64,000 nucleotides of DNA from JBBRHQ01 sp963840235 (GCA_963840235.1 CAWIYC010000008.1:248001-312000), one strand, 5' to 3'; positions 8,014-16,109 are shown, counted from the stretch's first letter. Numbers and translations are program-made. Notes: a model not told the origin generated them from the sequence alone.

Positions 8014-8927
8014 TTCGCCGTTGCCACGCGCGGGTTGCTGATCGGGCGCAGGTTCGGCTCGACCTTCTCCCGCAGGTGCTCGAATGCCGGCGGCAACGAG
8101 AGCTTCTCGCCGAGGTGCTCGAGCGGCTCGTCCACGGTGAAGCCCGGCCCCAGCGTGGCGATCTCGAAGAGGACGCCGCTGGGCTCGCGGAAGTAGATCG
8201 ACTTGAAGTAGAAGCGGTCGATCACCGGCGTCGGCCGGGCGCCGCCGGCGCCGGCCTTCTCTCGCCAGGCCTCGTGCTCCTCGATGGTCGAGCCCCAGGC
8301 GACGTGGTGGACCGTGCCCGCGCCCTCGAGGCCGCGCTCGGCCGGCGGCTCGTCGTAGATGTAATGGCCGCCGCGCCTCTGACCCCGGGCCTCCCAGCCC
8401 CCCACGGAGGGCTCGAACCCGAGCGCCTCGAGCAGGCCGTGGCTGGCCTCGGGGTTGGCGCTGTAGGCGCGGACGGAGTCGAACCCCTGGAGCGCAAAAT
8501 CGCCCGGGATCTCCGGGTGATCGGCGATCAGCGGCGCGTCGGTGGTCTCGATCACCGCCAGTTCGTGCCCGAGACCCTCGGGGTCGGCGAATCGCAGGCG
8601 CTCGCCCTCGCGCGAGGTCTCGATCCCGTGGGAGCCGAGCCTCTCCTCCCAGAAGTCGAGCGATTCCGCCGAGGCGACCCGCCAGACGATGCGGTGGACC
8701 ATGCCGGCGCCGGCGCGGCCCTCGGGCGCGCCCGGGAACTCGAAGAAGGTGAGGTCGGCGCCGGCGCTGCCCTTCTCGTCGGCGTAGAAGAGGTGGTAGA
8801 CGGTCGGGTTGTCCTGGTTGACGGTCTTCTTCACCAGCCGCAGCCCGAGGACGCCGACGTAGAAGTCGACGTTGCGCTGCCCGTTCTCGGTGATCGCGGT
8901 TATGTGGTGGATTCCCTCGAGCTTCAT
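8010..8927 (-). CDS. Two-domain ring-cleaving dioxygenase (VOC superfamily, MhqO/LinE-like)
   Basis: The 305-residue protein has two vicinal-oxygen-chelate repeats. The first starts GIHHITAITENGQRNVDFY with a metal-ligand histidine, and the second includes GTVHHVAWGS and the glutamate of GVLFEIATLGPGF. This layout matches MhqO-type and hydroquinone dioxygenases, Fe(II) enzymes that cleave hydroquinone-like rings. The gene is first in a two-gene operon with a maleylacetate reductase-like gene, which fits a hydroquinone to maleylacetate to 3-oxoadipate route. An inverted repeat overlaps its predicted promoter. The exact substrate is unknown. Confidence 0.85.
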   Translation of the reverse strand: MKLEGIHHITAITENGQRNVDFYVGVLGLRLVKKTVNQDNPTVYHLFYADEKGSAGADLTFFEFPGAPEGRAGAGMVHRIVWRVASAESLDFWEERLGSHGIETSREGERLRFADPEGLGHELAVIETTDAPLIADHPEIPGDFALQGFDSVRAYSANPEASHGLLEALGFEPSVGGWEARGQRRGGHYIYDEPPAERGLEGAGTVHHVAWGSTIEEHEAWREKAGAGGARPTPVIDRFYFKSIYFREPSGVLFEIATLGPGFTVDEPLEHLGEKLSLPPAFEHLREKVEPNLRPISNPRVATAK

Positions 8928-8952
8928 CGCTTTCGCCTCTCCGGTTCGCTAG

Positions 8953-8996
8953 ATACTTGACTACTCAAGTATTACATATCCTTCCCCACATCGCAA
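8953..8996 (-). promoter_or_regulatory. Predicted promoter and operator of the ring-cleavage operon
   Basis: A perfect inverted repeat, ATACTTGA-CTAC-TCAAGTAT, lies at 8953-8972, just upstream of the dioxygenase gene. On the minus strand a -35-like TTGCGA (8996-8991) and a -10-like TAATAC (8974-8969) are separated by 16 nt, and the palindrome overlaps the -10 element and the expected start site. This is the classic position for a repressor of the MarR or HxlR (DUF24) type. No intact regulator gene is adjacent. Confidence 0.7.
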
Positions 8997-9020
8997 GCCC
9001 CGACTACGCTTCCTCAACCG

Positions 9021-9094
9021 GCCGGAGTAGCTCAGTTGGTCAGAGCGCCTGTCTTGTAAACAGGGGGCCGTCGGTTCGAATCCGACCTCCGGCT
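9021..9094 (+). tRNA. tRNA-Thr (anticodon TGT)
   Basis: A full cloverleaf can be drawn. The acceptor stem pairs GCCGGAG with CTCCGGC, and the D arm is GCTC/GAGC. The anticodon stem pairs CCTGT with ACAGG around the loop CTTGTAA, giving anticodon TGT for threonine. The T arm is GTCGG/CCGAC around TTCGAAT. The discriminator base is T and CCA is not encoded. Confidence 0.95.
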
Positions 9095-9116
9095 CTTCCC
9101 TACCGGGGCCCACGGC

Positions 9117-9161
9117 GTTCGCTGAAGGGTTGCAGCACCCATAGGGTCGACAGCCCTTCAG
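9117..9161 (+). repeat. Palindromic repeat, family H40, copy 1
   Basis: A 40-bp hairpin bounded by CTGAAGGGTT and GCCCTTCAG, with an inner ACCC-ATA-GGGT stem, lies between the tRNA gene and the GNAT-like gene. A second copy lies in inverted orientation at 39489-39533. Including the flank they share GTTCGCTGAAGGGTT, then AGCACCCAT. It could be a terminator for the tRNA transcript or a dispersed repeat. Confidence 0.65.
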
Positions 9162-9193
9162 TCATCGGCGATTTCGCCGATCTATCAGCGACG

Positions 9194-10228
9194 ATGAATC
9201 CGGTGAGCAAGGAATCGATTCAGCCGCCCGAGGGCGTCAGCTTCCGCCTGCTGGGCCCGGACGAGGGCGCCGTCCTGGGCGAGGCGATCAGGGCCGCCTA
9301 TGGCGACTCCTACGACGCCCCCTGGGTCTATGACGCCGCCGAGGTCGCGCGCCGACTGGCGAACGGAACTTATGTCTCCTGCGTCGCCGAGGGAGCCGGC
9401 GGGGGGTTGCTCTGCCACGTCGGCCTCGCCCGCCACAGTCCCTCCGACCGGGTCGGGCACTCGGGGCAGGCGGTGACGATGCCGGTCGCCCGCGGCCAGC
9501 ACCTGTTCACGGCGACCAAGCGGCGGCTGATCGGGTGGGCGCGCGAGGCCGGCCTGGCGGGCATGTACGGGGAGGCAACCGCCGCCCACCCCTACAGCGA
9601 ACGCGCCAACGTCGAGCTCGGCGCCCACGAGACCGGCTTTCTGCTCGGCTGGATCCCGGGGTCGGTCTCCAACAACGCCGCCGCCGGTGAGACCGGCAGG
9701 CGCCAGTCGGCGGCGCTCTTCTACACCAAGACCAACGACGGTCACGAGCGCGAGGTGTTCGCCCCCGAGCGCCACCGCGGCATCGTCGAGCGTACGCTGC
9801 GCCGCTGCGAGCTGCGGGGGACGATCGCCGACCCGCCGGCGGGCGCCTCGCTGGCCCCGGAGACCGACCTCCACGCCGAGGTCCACGAGGACCACAATCT
9901 GGCGGTGCTGACGGTCCACCGGCCCGGCGCCGACCTCGAGCGGCGGATCTCGGCCGAGCGTTCGGCCCTCTTCTCGGGCGGCCTCGACGCCATCTTCGTG
10001 GACATGCCGATGGAGACGCCGGCGACCGCGCTCGCCGCCGATCACCTCGAGGCCCTCGGGGTCTTCTACTCCGGCATCTTCCCCAACACCCGCGCCGACG
10101 GCGACGTCCTGCGGATGCAGTCGCTCAACGAGGTCACGGTCAGCGCCGGTGACATCGCCGTCGTCTCAGAGCACGGCCGTGAGCTGCTCGACTACGTGCT
10201 CGACGACCTCGCCGCCACCCACGGCTGA
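9194..10228 (+). CDS. GNAT-like acetyltransferase domain protein
   Basis: The 344-residue product has an N-terminal GNAT-like fold with an acetyl-CoA-binding-like stretch (TMPVARGQHLFTATKRRLI), followed by EATAAHPYSERANVELGA. The second half is a separate alpha/beta region with no motif I can name (DHNLAVLTVHRPGADLERRI). Related two-part proteins in actinobacteria are annotated as GNAT family members and often occur near regulatory phosphatases or kinases; the substrate is unknown. ATG at 9194 is chosen because the longer frame would read through the tRNA gene. Confidence 0.7.
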   Translation: MNPVSKESIQPPEGVSFRLLGPDEGAVLGEAIRAAYGDSYDAPWVYDAAEVARRLANGTYVSCVAEGAGGGLLCHVGLARHSPSDRVGHSGQAVTMPVARGQHLFTATKRRLIGWAREAGLAGMYGEATAAHPYSERANVELGAHETGFLLGWIPGSVSNNAAAGETGRRQSAALFYTKTNDGHEREVFAPERHRGIVERTLRRCELRGTIADPPAGASLAPETDLHAEVHEDHNLAVLTVHRPGADLERRISAERSALFSGGLDAIFVDMPMETPATALAADHLEALGVFYSGIFPNTRADGDVLRMQSLNEVTVSAGDIAVVSEHGRELLDYVLDDLAATHG

Positions 10229-10256
10229 GCCGACCCGCCGGCTGAGCCGACCCGCC
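10223..10256 (+). repeat. 17-bp perfect tandem duplication across a stop codon
   Basis: GGCTGAGCCGACCCGCC occurs twice head to tail at 10223-10239 and 10240-10256. The first copy contains the TGA stop of the GNAT-like gene. Similar stop-proximal duplications occur at ispF, the DUF389 gene and the delta-60 gene. Confidence 0.85.
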
Positions 10257-10261
10257 AACCC

Positions 10262-10305
10262 CTCTCGCTTGGGGCGAGAGTGATGTTTCCTCTCATAGTG
10301 AGAGG
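10262..10305. terminator. Two tandem hairpins between convergent genes
   Basis: The first hairpin pairs CTCTCGC (10262-10268) with GCGAGAG (10274-10280). The second pairs CCTCTCA (10289-10295) with TGAGAGG (10299-10305). They lie between the convergent GNAT-like and sigH genes and are the obvious candidates for bidirectional termination. No long T run follows, as is common in GC-rich actinobacteria. Confidence 0.6.
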
Positions 10306-10346
10306 CGGGTGAAGTCTCGGTGCCGACCGCCAGAGCCTGGGTCCGA

Positions 10347-11045
10347 CTAGAGCGGCACCTCGCGCGAGCTCAGGTGGGTGCCGACCTTGCGCTTGACCCG
10401 CTGCAGGGCGTTGTCGACGGTCTTGGTGTCGCACTCGAGCCGCTCGCCGATGACCTCGTAGGAGTGGCCGTCGAGGTAGAGAGAGAGGACCCGGCTCTCG
10501 AGGTCCGAGAGCACCCCCGAGAGGCAGGAGACGAGGCTCTCCAGCTCCTCGCTCGCGATCACCTGGTTGACGGGGTCGCAGACCGTCGGCCCCGGCAGGA
10601 TCTCGTCGAGCGTGGTCTCCGAGTCGCCGGCGGCGGCGGGCGACTGACTGAAGGAGACGTACTGGTTCAGCGGGGTGTGCTTGTTGCGGGTCGCCGTCTT
10701 CACGGCGGTGATGATCTGGCGGGTGATGCAGAGCTCGGCGAAGTTGCGAAAGCTCGACTCGCGGTCGGTGCGGTAGTCGCGTACCGCCTTGTAGAGGCCC
10801 AGCAGTCCCTCCTGGATCAGGTCGTCGGACTCGCCTCCGAGGAGGAAGTAGGACGAGGCCTTGAGCCGGACGAATCCGCGGTAGCGGGTGATGATCGCGT
10901 CGTAGGCGTCGGAGCGTCCCTCCTTCGCCAACGCCACCAGATAGTGATCATCAAGCTCAGGTTGAGCGTTAGTGTTCTGTGCGGGGGCGCTGGCCCTCGC
11001 CGGCGCCGGTAGCTGCATCTCGTGCGTAGCGGTAGGTAGAGCCAC
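10347..11045 (-). CDS. sigH: RNA polymerase sigma factor SigH (Spo0H-like)
   Basis: The 232-residue product has region 2 (YDAIITRYRGFVRLKASSYF, then GESDDLIQEGLLGLYKAVRD, SFRNFAELCITRQIITAVKT and TPLNQYVS) and a region 4 helix-turn-helix (SYEVIGERLECDTKTVDNAL). These match the SigH/Spo0H group. Its place as the last gene after rlmB and cysS is the same as in Bacillus, which supports orthology. A function in sporulation should not be assumed in this lineage. GTG at 11045 follows AAGGAAG; an internal ATG at 11018 is an alternative. A strong promoter with a palindrome precedes it. Confidence 0.9.
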   Translation of the reverse strand: MALPTATHEMQLPAPARASAPAQNTNAQPELDDHYLVALAKEGRSDAYDAIITRYRGFVRLKASSYFLLGGESDDLIQEGLLGLYKAVRDYRTDRESSFRNFAELCITRQIITAVKTATRNKHTPLNQYVSFSQSPAAAGDSETTLDEILPGPTVCDPVNQVIASEELESLVSCLSGVLSDLESRVLSLYLDGHSYEVIGERLECDTKTVDNALQRVKRKVGTHLSSREVPL

Positions 11046-11143
11046 TGATCTTCCTTTCGAGAAGGTCCGTGGCGCCGCTTACCTCCCCAGGGGCGCCGCT
11101 TTCACAAAGGATGCTTCCTCAGACTCAAGTTGAGGTTCACCCT

Positions 11144-11184
11144 TTATCCGCGGATAAGTGTACGCGCGTTTCGGGTTCTGTCAA
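11144..11184 (-). promoter_or_regulatory. Predicted sigH promoter with a 14-bp palindromic operator
   Basis: On the minus strand a consensus TTGACA (11184-11179) is followed after 16 nt by TACACT (11162-11157). A perfect palindrome, TTATCCGCGGATAA (11144-11157), begins at the -10 and covers the predicted start site. A weaker symmetric CTCAAGTTGAG lies further downstream at 11124-11134. Together this suggests a repressed or auto-controlled sigH promoter. Confidence 0.7.
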
Positions 11185-11233
11185 CCCCGGGCCGATTTCA
11201 ATGCAACCCTGCTTGCAACCGCCGCTGCATCTG

Positions 11234-11902
11234 TTAGGCGCCGGATCGGCGCTGGCGCAGCGCCTCGAACAGCAGCACCGAGGCCGCGGCGGAGACGTTG
11301 AGGGAGTCGATCCTGCCCTCTTGCGGCAGCGCCACCGTGCCGTCGCAGGCCGAGGCGACCCGCGGCCGGATCCCCTTGCCCTCGCCTCCCAGCACCAGCA
11401 CGCTGCCGCCGCGGAGGTCGACGTCCCAGGGGGGGTTGTCCCCCTGACTCCTCGCCCCCCAGACCCAGAGTCCGGCCTCCTTGGCCTGGCCGAGCCAGTC
11501 GGCGAGGTTGCGGACGCGGGCCAGGGGCAGGTGCTCGACCGCCCCCGCCGAGGCCTTGCAGACGACCGCCGTGACCTCGGCCGCGCGGCGTTCGGGGATC
11601 ACCACCCCGGCGGCGCCGGCGACCTCGGCCGAACGGCAGACGGCGCCCAGGTTGCGGGGATCCTGGACCTGATCCAGTGCCACCAGCAGCGGCGCCTCCC
11701 CGGCGAGCAGGGCCACCGGGTCGGCGTAGGGATAGGGGTCGACCTCGGCCACGACGCCCTGATGATCGGGCGAGCCGGCCATCCGCTCGAGCTCGGGGGC
11801 CGGGGTCTCCGGGGCGCGCCAGACCTGGTGCACCCGGCGACGGCCGCGCTCGGCCTCGGCCACCGGGCGGCGGCCGTAGATCATCTGGCACCCCTCCGCC
11901 AA
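11234..11902 (-). CDS. rlmB: 23S rRNA (guanosine-2'-O-)-methyltransferase, SpoU/TrmH family
   Basis: The 222-residue protein has an N-terminal L30-like substrate domain (IYGRRPVAEAERGRRRVHQV) and a SPOUT domain. The three SpoU motifs are visible: LDQVQDPRNLGAVCRSAEV, LVLGGEGKGIRP, and IDSLNVSAAASVLLFEALRQ. It uses SAM to methylate the 2'-hydroxyl of a guanosine in 23S rRNA. It starts 3 nt after the cysS stop and precedes sigH, the same order as in Bacillus. Slightly short relative to the family (about 245), through a compact N-terminal domain. Confidence 0.92.
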   Translation of the reverse strand: MAEGCQMIYGRRPVAEAERGRRRVHQVWRAPETPAPELERMAGSPDHQGVVAEVDPYPYADPVALLAGEAPLLVALDQVQDPRNLGAVCRSAEVAGAAGVVIPERRAAEVTAVVCKASAGAVEHLPLARVRNLADWLGQAKEAGLWVWGARSQGDNPPWDVDLRGGSVLVLGGEGKGIRPRVASACDGTVALPQEGRIDSLNVSAAASVLLFEALRQRRSGA

Positions 11903-11905
11903 GGC

Positions 11906-13255
11906 TCAGTCCCTGCGGATCAGCCGCGCGCCGGTGGCCGAGTCGCGCACCTCCCAGCCGAGCTCGGCCAGCTGGTCGCGGATCCGGTCGGCGCGCTCGA
12001 AGTCCCTCTCCTCGCGGGCCGCCTCGCGCTCCTCCAGCAACGCCCGCACGGCCTCCCCCGCCTGCGGCTCTCCCCCGGCCTCCGCCAGCGACCCCAACCC
12101 GAGCAGCTCCAGCATCTCGGCCAGCGCGGTCCCGGCCCCCTCGACCGGCTCCCGGTTCGCCTCCGAGACCAGCTCGAAGGCCTCGGCCAGGGCCCTCGGC
12201 GTGTTGAAGTCGTCGGCGAGCGCCTCGCGGAAGCGCTCCACCCGGGCCGCGGCCGCCCCGCCCGGTTGCTCTCCGGGTGGGTTCTCCCGGAGGAAGTTGC
12301 GCAGGCGCTCGGCCCGGGCGATCGCCTCCCGCAGCGCCTCCTCGCTGAAGGCGAGCGGCTGGCGGTAGTGCCCCGAGATCAGGTAGGCGACAACCGCCTC
12401 GCCGCCGAAGCGCTCGAGCGCCTGCGAGAGCTGGAAGATGTTGCCCTCCGACTTCGACATCTTCTCGGCGTCGGTCTCGATCATCCCGTTGTGCATCCAG
12501 AGCCGGGCAAAGGGGCGCGCGGCCCCCTCGGACTGGGCGATCTCGTTCTCGTGATGGGGAAAGAGGAGATCCGAGCCGCCGCCGTGGATCGCGAAGGAGG
12601 GCCCGAGCTCGGCCTCCGCCATCGCCGAGCACTCGATGTGCCAGCCCGGTCGCCCCGGCCCCCAGGGCGAGTCCCAACGGGTGTCCTCGCCGGGCTTGTG
12701 CCCTTTCCAAAGGGCGAAGTCGAGCCGGTCCTCCTTCAGCGACTCCGAGCCCGCCTCCTCGCCCTGGTCCATCTCCTCTGGGTCGCGGTTGGAGAGCTTG
12801 CCGTAGGCCTCGAAGCTGCGGACCCGGTAGTAGACGTCGCCCCCGGACTCGTAGGCGTGACCTGCTTCGATCAGCTCGCCGATCAGCTCGATGATCGGCC
12901 CGATCGTCTCGGTCGCCAGCGGCTCGGAATCCGGGCGGCCGAGGCCGAGGCGATCGGTGTCCTCGACATAGGCCTGGGTCATGGCCCTCGCCAGCCCCGC
13001 CGAGCCCTCCCCCGCCTCGCGGGCGGCCTCGTAGATCTTGTCGTTGATGTCGGTGATGTTGATCACCAGCCGTGCCTCGAAGCCCTCAGAGCGCAGGAAC
13101 CGCGCCAGCAGGCTGAAGACGACGAACGGGCGGGCGTTGCCGATGTGGATGCGGCTGTAGACCGTCGGGCCGCAGGCGTAGATGCCGACCTCGAGGCCAG
13201 GGTCGAGCGTCCGCAGCTCGCCGCTGAGGGTGTCCCTGATCCGCACCTCGCGCAT
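11906..13255 (-). CDS. cysS: Cysteine--tRNA ligase
   Basis: A 449-residue class I synthetase. The zinc-site cysteine and HIGH-like motif are in YACGPTVYSRIHIGNARPF. The zinc ligands continue in WHIECSAMAE and GGGSDLLFPHHENEIAQSEG. The KMSKS loop reads AEKMSKSEGN. The C-terminal DALR-like helical domain binds the anticodon (DDFNTPRALAEAFELVSEAN). It charges tRNA-Cys with cysteine. It is followed 3 nt later by rlmB, so the two form an operon leading into sigH. Full family length. Confidence 0.97.
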   Translation of the reverse strand: MREVRIRDTLSGELRTLDPGLEVGIYACGPTVYSRIHIGNARPFVVFSLLARFLRSEGFEARLVINITDINDKIYEAAREAGEGSAGLARAMTQAYVEDTDRLGLGRPDSEPLATETIGPIIELIGELIEAGHAYESGGDVYYRVRSFEAYGKLSNRDPEEMDQGEEAGSESLKEDRLDFALWKGHKPGEDTRWDSPWGPGRPGWHIECSAMAEAELGPSFAIHGGGSDLLFPHHENEIAQSEGAARPFARLWMHNGMIETDAEKMSKSEGNIFQLSQALERFGGEAVVAYLISGHYRQPLAFSEEALREAIARAERLRNFLRENPPGEQPGGAAAARVERFREALADDFNTPRALAEAFELVSEANREPVEGAGTALAEMLELLGLGSLAEAGGEPQAGEAVRALLEEREAAREERDFERADRIRDQLAELGWEVRDSATGARLIRRD

Positions 13256-13439
13256 GGGGCGGATGCTATTGCGAGGTTGCCCGCAGCAGCCGTCGGCCGG
13301 CGAAATCGCTTCATCGTCGGCCGGCGTGGTAGGAGCTCGACCTCCTCATTGACCTCTCCGACCCGCGGACCGGCGTGCGCAAGGCCGACTCGGTGGCGGC
13401 AATGCAGCCTCGCCGACTCCGCCTAGACTGAGGCCACCC

Positions 13440-14390
13440 ATGGCGACAGACACGCTCGCCGAGAAGGCGAAGCAGAACGGCAGTGACGAGGCTGCGGAGT
13501 CCGCGCCGGCCGACTCCGCCACGTTGCCGGCGAGCGGGCCTCGCGCGCTGCTCAACCGGGCGCTCGGGGCCGTATCCGCGAGCATCGCCGACCGCCTCAG
13601 CGCCGACCTCGATGACCGCGATCCGGACTATATCCGCGAGAACCTGCCGCTGGCCTGGCTTATCTCGAGCATCTGGTTCCGGGGGGAGGTCCGCGGTCTC
13701 GGCAACATCCCCGCCGAGGGCCCGGTGCTGATGGTCGGCAACCACTCCGGCGGCAATCTCACCCCGGACACGATCATTCTCACCCTCGCCTTCTCCACCT
13801 ATTTCGGCGTCGAGCGGCCCTATTACCAGCTTGCCCACAACCTGGTGGTGGCCTCACCGGTGGGCCAGATCCTCCGCAAATACGGGACCGTCTCGGCCTC
13901 GCACCGCAACGCCGAGGAGGCGCTCGCCTCGGGAGCGGCGCTGCTGGTGTATCCGGGCGGCGACTGGGAGGTCCACCGCGCCAGCTGGGAGCGCAACCGG
14001 GTCGACTTCGCCGGCCGCCGCGGGTTCGTCCGGCTGGCGCTCAACGCCGACGTCCCGATCGTCCCCGTGGTTTCCGTCGGCGGCCAGGAAACGGCCCTCT
14101 TCCTCGGGCGAGGTGGGGGGCTGGCAAAGGCGCTGGGACTCGATCGCCTCTTCCGGCTCAAGGTGCTGCCAATCTCGATCGCCCCTCCCTGGTTCATCAA
14201 CGTCGGCGACTTCCTCGGCCACCTGCCGCTGCCGGCCAAGATCACGACCGAGGTTCTGCCCCCGATAGATATTCGCGAACAGTTCGGCCCCGAGCCCGAC
14301 ATCGACGAGGTCTACGAGCACGTCACCAGGGTCATGCAGGAGGCGCTCGACGCGCTTGCGGCCGAGCGCCGCTTCCCGGTGATCGGATGA
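13440..14390 (+). CDS. Lysophospholipid acyltransferase family protein (MGAT/DGAT-like)
   Basis: The 316-residue product has an acyltransferase fold with a variant active site. The usual NHX4D motif is replaced by NHSGGNLTPD, and a GGDWE segment (LLVYPGGDWEVHRASWERN) takes the place of PEGTR. This pattern is seen in the plant-like MGAT/DGAT branch of the LPLAT superfamily. The substrate is not defined by sequence; acylglycerols or wax-type acceptors are possible. It overlaps the downstream SRPBCC gene by ATGA, so the two are co-translated. It is divergent from cysS. Confidence 0.8.
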   Translation: MATDTLAEKAKQNGSDEAAESAPADSATLPASGPRALLNRALGAVSASIADRLSADLDDRDPDYIRENLPLAWLISSIWFRGEVRGLGNIPAEGPVLMVGNHSGGNLTPDTIILTLAFSTYFGVERPYYQLAHNLVVASPVGQILRKYGTVSASHRNAEEALASGAALLVYPGGDWEVHRASWERNRVDFAGRRGFVRLALNADVPIVPVVSVGGQETALFLGRGGGLAKALGLDRLFRLKVLPISIAPPWFINVGDFLGHLPLPAKITTEVLPPIDIREQFGPEPDIDEVYEHVTRVMQEALDALAAERRFPVIG

Positions 14391-14881
14391 GGATCAGCGA
14401 GTCGATCGAGATCTCGGCGCCCCCCGAAGCGGTCTGGGACTACCTGGCGAATCCGGAGAACTACCTTTCCTTCATGTCCGGGGTGACCCGCTGGGAGGTC
14501 GAGGGCGAGAAGCGAAGCGGACTCGGCACCCGCTGCCGAATGCTGATCCGGGTCGGCGCCGCCGAGGTCGGAGGTCTGATCGAATTCGTCGAGTTCTCCA
14601 AGCCCCGCGACATGGCGTGGACCTCTGTCACCGGCGTCGACCAGCGCGGCCGGTTCCGGATCCGAAAGACCGGTGATGACCGCTCGCGGGTGGAGATGCA
14701 CTACGCCTACGGCGTCGCCGGAGCCGGAATCCCCGGCTGGATCTCAGAGATGGTCGCGGCGCCGACCCTTCGCCGCCACGCCCGCCGCTCGCTGCTGCAG
14801 CTCAAGCGCCAGGTCGAGCAGGAACTTCTGCGGGCCGAGGCGGAGCGGCGCCGCAGCGGCCACGCGGGCTCCCCTGCCTGA
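14387..14881 (+). CDS. SRPBCC (polyketide cyclase/START-like) family protein
   Basis: The 164-residue protein starts with SIEISAPPEAVWDYLANPEN, the hallmark of the helix-grip SRPBCC fold, and continues with beta strands and a long C-terminal helix rich in arginine and glutamate. These proteins bind hydrophobic ligands in a deep cavity. Translational coupling to an acyltransferase suggests a lipid ligand, which is inference. The C-terminal helix stops just before a convergent coiled-coil gene. Confidence 0.82.
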   Translation: MRISESIEISAPPEAVWDYLANPENYLSFMSGVTRWEVEGEKRSGLGTRCRMLIRVGAAEVGGLIEFVEFSKPRDMAWTSVTGVDQRGRFRIRKTGDDRSRVEMHYAYGVAGAGIPGWISEMVAAPTLRRHARRSLLQLKRQVEQELLRAEAERRRSGHAGSPA

Positions 14882-14894
14882 CTCGGCGAAACGG

Positions 14895-16109
14895 CTAGAA
14901 GGTGCGGTAGGTCGCGGGGCCCCCGCGCGCCTGGGCGGCGACCGCGCCGGCGCCCTCGCGTGAGCGTTCCCAGGCGGGGGCGGTGTTGCTGGCGGCAGCG
15001 ACGGCCTGACGGCGGGCACGCTCGGCGGCGGTCTTGACCTCTCCCTCGGCCGCACGGCGGGCGAGCTCCGAGCGCTCCTCTGCCTCGCGGCTGATCCTCT
15101 CAGCCTCCTCGGAGAGTTGGTCGTCGGCGCGTCGCCGGGCGTCCTCCGCGGCCTCACGCTCGACCTTCGCGATCAGCTGCTCGACCCGCTCCTCGGCCTC
15201 GCGGCGGACCTTCTCCGTGCCCTCCATCACCCGCCGCTCGATCTCGGCCTCGATCTCTGCGATCCGCTCTTCGGCCTCGCGGCGCGTCTCCTCGGCCCGC
15301 GCCTGCGCCTCGCCGATCCGCTTCTCCGCCAGCGCCACCCGGCTCGCGGCCTTCTGCTCGGTCTCCCCGCGGGCCTCGCGGGCGCGGCTCACGGCTTCCT
15401 CCTCGAGCCGCCGCGTCGTCTCCGCCAGGGCCAGCTCGGCGTTCTCGCGCGTCTCGGCCAGCTCGGCGCCAAGTCTTGCCCGCTCGGCCTTCGAGTTCTG
15501 GGCGATCTCCTTCGCCGCCCGCTCGGCCCGGGCTCGGGCGCTCTCGGCATCTGCGACCAGCGACTCGGCCTTCTGCGCCCGCACCTGCGCCTGCTTGCGG
15601 GCGGCCTGGGCGGCGGACATCCGCTCCTGACCCTCCTGGCTCAGCCTGCGGATCGTCTCCATCGCCTTCGCCTTCACCTGCTCGCGGATCTCGAGCCGCT
15701 CGCGCTCGAGACGCTCCTCGGCCTCGGCGGCGTTCTTCTCGGCAGCTGTGACAAGCCCCTGGGCGCGCTGCTCCGCCTCCTCGATCTCCTCGCGGGCGGC
15801 ACTCCTTGCCTCACCGATCCGGCGCTCGGCCTCGGCCGAGGCCTCGGCGGCGTGCTCCTCCGCCACCAGAGCGCGGTCTGAGGCCTGCTTGGCCAGGGCG
15901 AGGGCGCGCTGCTCGCCGGCACGGGCCTCGACCTCGGCCTCACGGGCCCGCGCCTCGCGCGTGCGCATCTCCGTGGCCAGGCGCCTGGCGCTCGCCACCA
16001 CCTCCTCCGTGGCCTCGCCGACCAGCCTCAGGTGAGGATGGGGATCGGCGCTGGCGCTCGTCGGACTCGGGGTGAGGTCGGGCTCGGAAGACACGGCGGG
16101 CTCGCTCAT
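14895..16109 (-). CDS. Long coiled-coil protein of unknown function
   Basis: From ATG at 16109 the protein has 404 residues. After a short proline-rich and histidine-containing head (about residues 1-30), almost all of the rest is an alanine, glutamate and arginine heptad coiled coil, with repeated phrases such as REAEERIAEIEAEIERR. A short tail follows (APAWERSREGAGAVAAQARG). There is no signal peptide or membrane helix. Such proteins often serve as cytoskeletal or polar-growth scaffolds (DivIVA-like in style), but no family motif is visible, so no function is assigned. An upstream in-frame start would add 22 low-complexity residues. Confidence 0.7.
   Translation of the reverse strand: MSEPAVSSEPDLTPSPTSASADPHPHLRLVGEATEEVVASARRLATEMRTREARAREAEVEARAGEQRALALAKQASDRALVAEEHAAEASAEAERRIGEARSAAREEIEEAEQRAQGLVTAAEKNAAEAEERLERERLEIREQVKAKAMETIRRLSQEGQERMSAAQAARKQAQVRAQKAESLVADAESARARAERAAKEIAQNSKAERARLGAELAETRENAELALAETTRRLEEEAVSRAREARGETEQKAASRVALAEKRIGEAQARAEETRREAEERIAEIEAEIERRVMEGTEKVRREAEERVEQLIAKVEREAAEDARRRADDQLSEEAERISREAEERSELARRAAEGEVKTAAERARRQAVAAASNTAPAWERSREGAGAVAAQARGGPATYRTF

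Noticed and set aside
13291..13326. Two copies of CGTCGGCCGGCG upstream of cysS
   Set aside because: Short, GC-rich and self-complementary, so expected by chance in this composition.
11069..13426. Long open plus-strand frame opposite rlmB and cysS
   Set aside because: It is a GC-driven shadow; the opposite strand has clear SpoU and class I synthetase motifs.
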